Origin: Methylothermaceae bacterium
GTDB lineage: Bacteria; Pseudomonadota; Gammaproteobacteria; Methylococcales; Methylothermaceae
Length of the DNA stretch: 6,079 bases
Direction: 5' to 3'
Assembly: GCA_027024125.1 (NCBI GenBank)
Contig: JALVSV010000160.1
Span: 1 to 6,079 of the forward strand
The notes under the pieces were generated by a model that saw only the letters and a list, made by a program, of their open reading frames with translations, was not told the origin of the DNA and searched no databases. Below are positions 5,969 through 6,079 of this stretch, one piece after another. Numbering within the stretch: position 1 is the stretch's first letter; each line of letters starts with the position of its first letter. Made by a program: the position numbers and the translations under genes.

Positions 5969-6079
5969 ATGTTTCGTATTCGGACGCCCGCCCTTAACGT
6001 CTTCCTCAGCATCTTGGGCCTGACGCTCAACAGCCATTCTGTTCGAAGCGCCTCTTGCGGTGACCTCCAACTCCTGGCC
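5969..6079 (+). CDS. N-terminus of an exported protein, cut by the window edge
   Basis: Thirty-seven codons are visible from ATG 5969, preceded by a strong GGAGG (5959-5963) with a 5-nt gap, and the frame is open to the last base. The peptide begins MFRIRTPALNVFLSILGLTL and continues NSHSVRSASCGDLQLLA. This is a signal peptide pattern: Arg residues, a hydrophobic run, then a cleavage site probably after VRSA or SAS. Cys30 is near the cleavage point, but the preceding residues are not a classic lipobox. The mature protein is not visible, so no family can be assigned. An ATG at 5941 is in another frame and lacks a good ribosome site. Confidence 0.72.
   Translation, partial: MFRIRTPALNVFLSILGLTLNSHSVRSASCGDLQLLA

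Overview
The window looks like ordinary bacterial chromosome, most likely from a gammaproteobacterium. The evidence is the mixture of families: an E. coli-like HtpX membrane protease with a heat-shock (sigma-32 type) promoter, a short S49 SppA-type peptidase, a PepSY protein and a GGDEF/EAL signalling protein. I cannot name the genus. A methanotroph or sulfur-oxidiser lineage is only a guess.

Layout. The left half (1-2786) is a minus-strand gene cluster read right to left: a single-domain SppA-like signal peptide peptidase, an 85-residue exported PepSY protein whose GTG start overlaps the sppA stop by 4 bp (GTGA), and, 20 bp further on, a membrane-anchored GGDEF-EAL protein that runs off the left edge. 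Upstream of it, also on the minus strand, is an exported PQQ-type sugar (sorbosone/glucose) dehydrogenase (3128-4234). On the plus strand are htpX (4691-5596) and, at the right edge, the first 37 codons of a secreted protein (from 5969). SppA and HtpX are both inner-membrane proteases that act on peptides or damaged membrane proteins, so the region has a loose envelope-maintenance theme.

The most striking content is in the intergenic gaps. Each of the three gaps longer than 300 bp (2787-3127, 4235-4690, 5597-5968) holds one copy of the same complex, multi-hairpin repeat of about 200-270 bp. Two copies (4306-4572 and 5628-5894) are both 267 bp, differ at 14 of 203 core positions by my count, lie in opposite orientations and bracket htpX. 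The right-hand one is flanked by a perfect 10-bp direct repeat that looks like a target-site duplication, so the family appears to be a non-autonomous mobile element (MITE-like). Each copy has long inverted arms enclosing four hairpins. The third copy (about 2859-3060) has diverged strongly, but several stems keep pairing through paired base changes. This suggests the folded RNA or single-stranded DNA form is what is conserved. No transposase or other gene that could move the element is present in the window.
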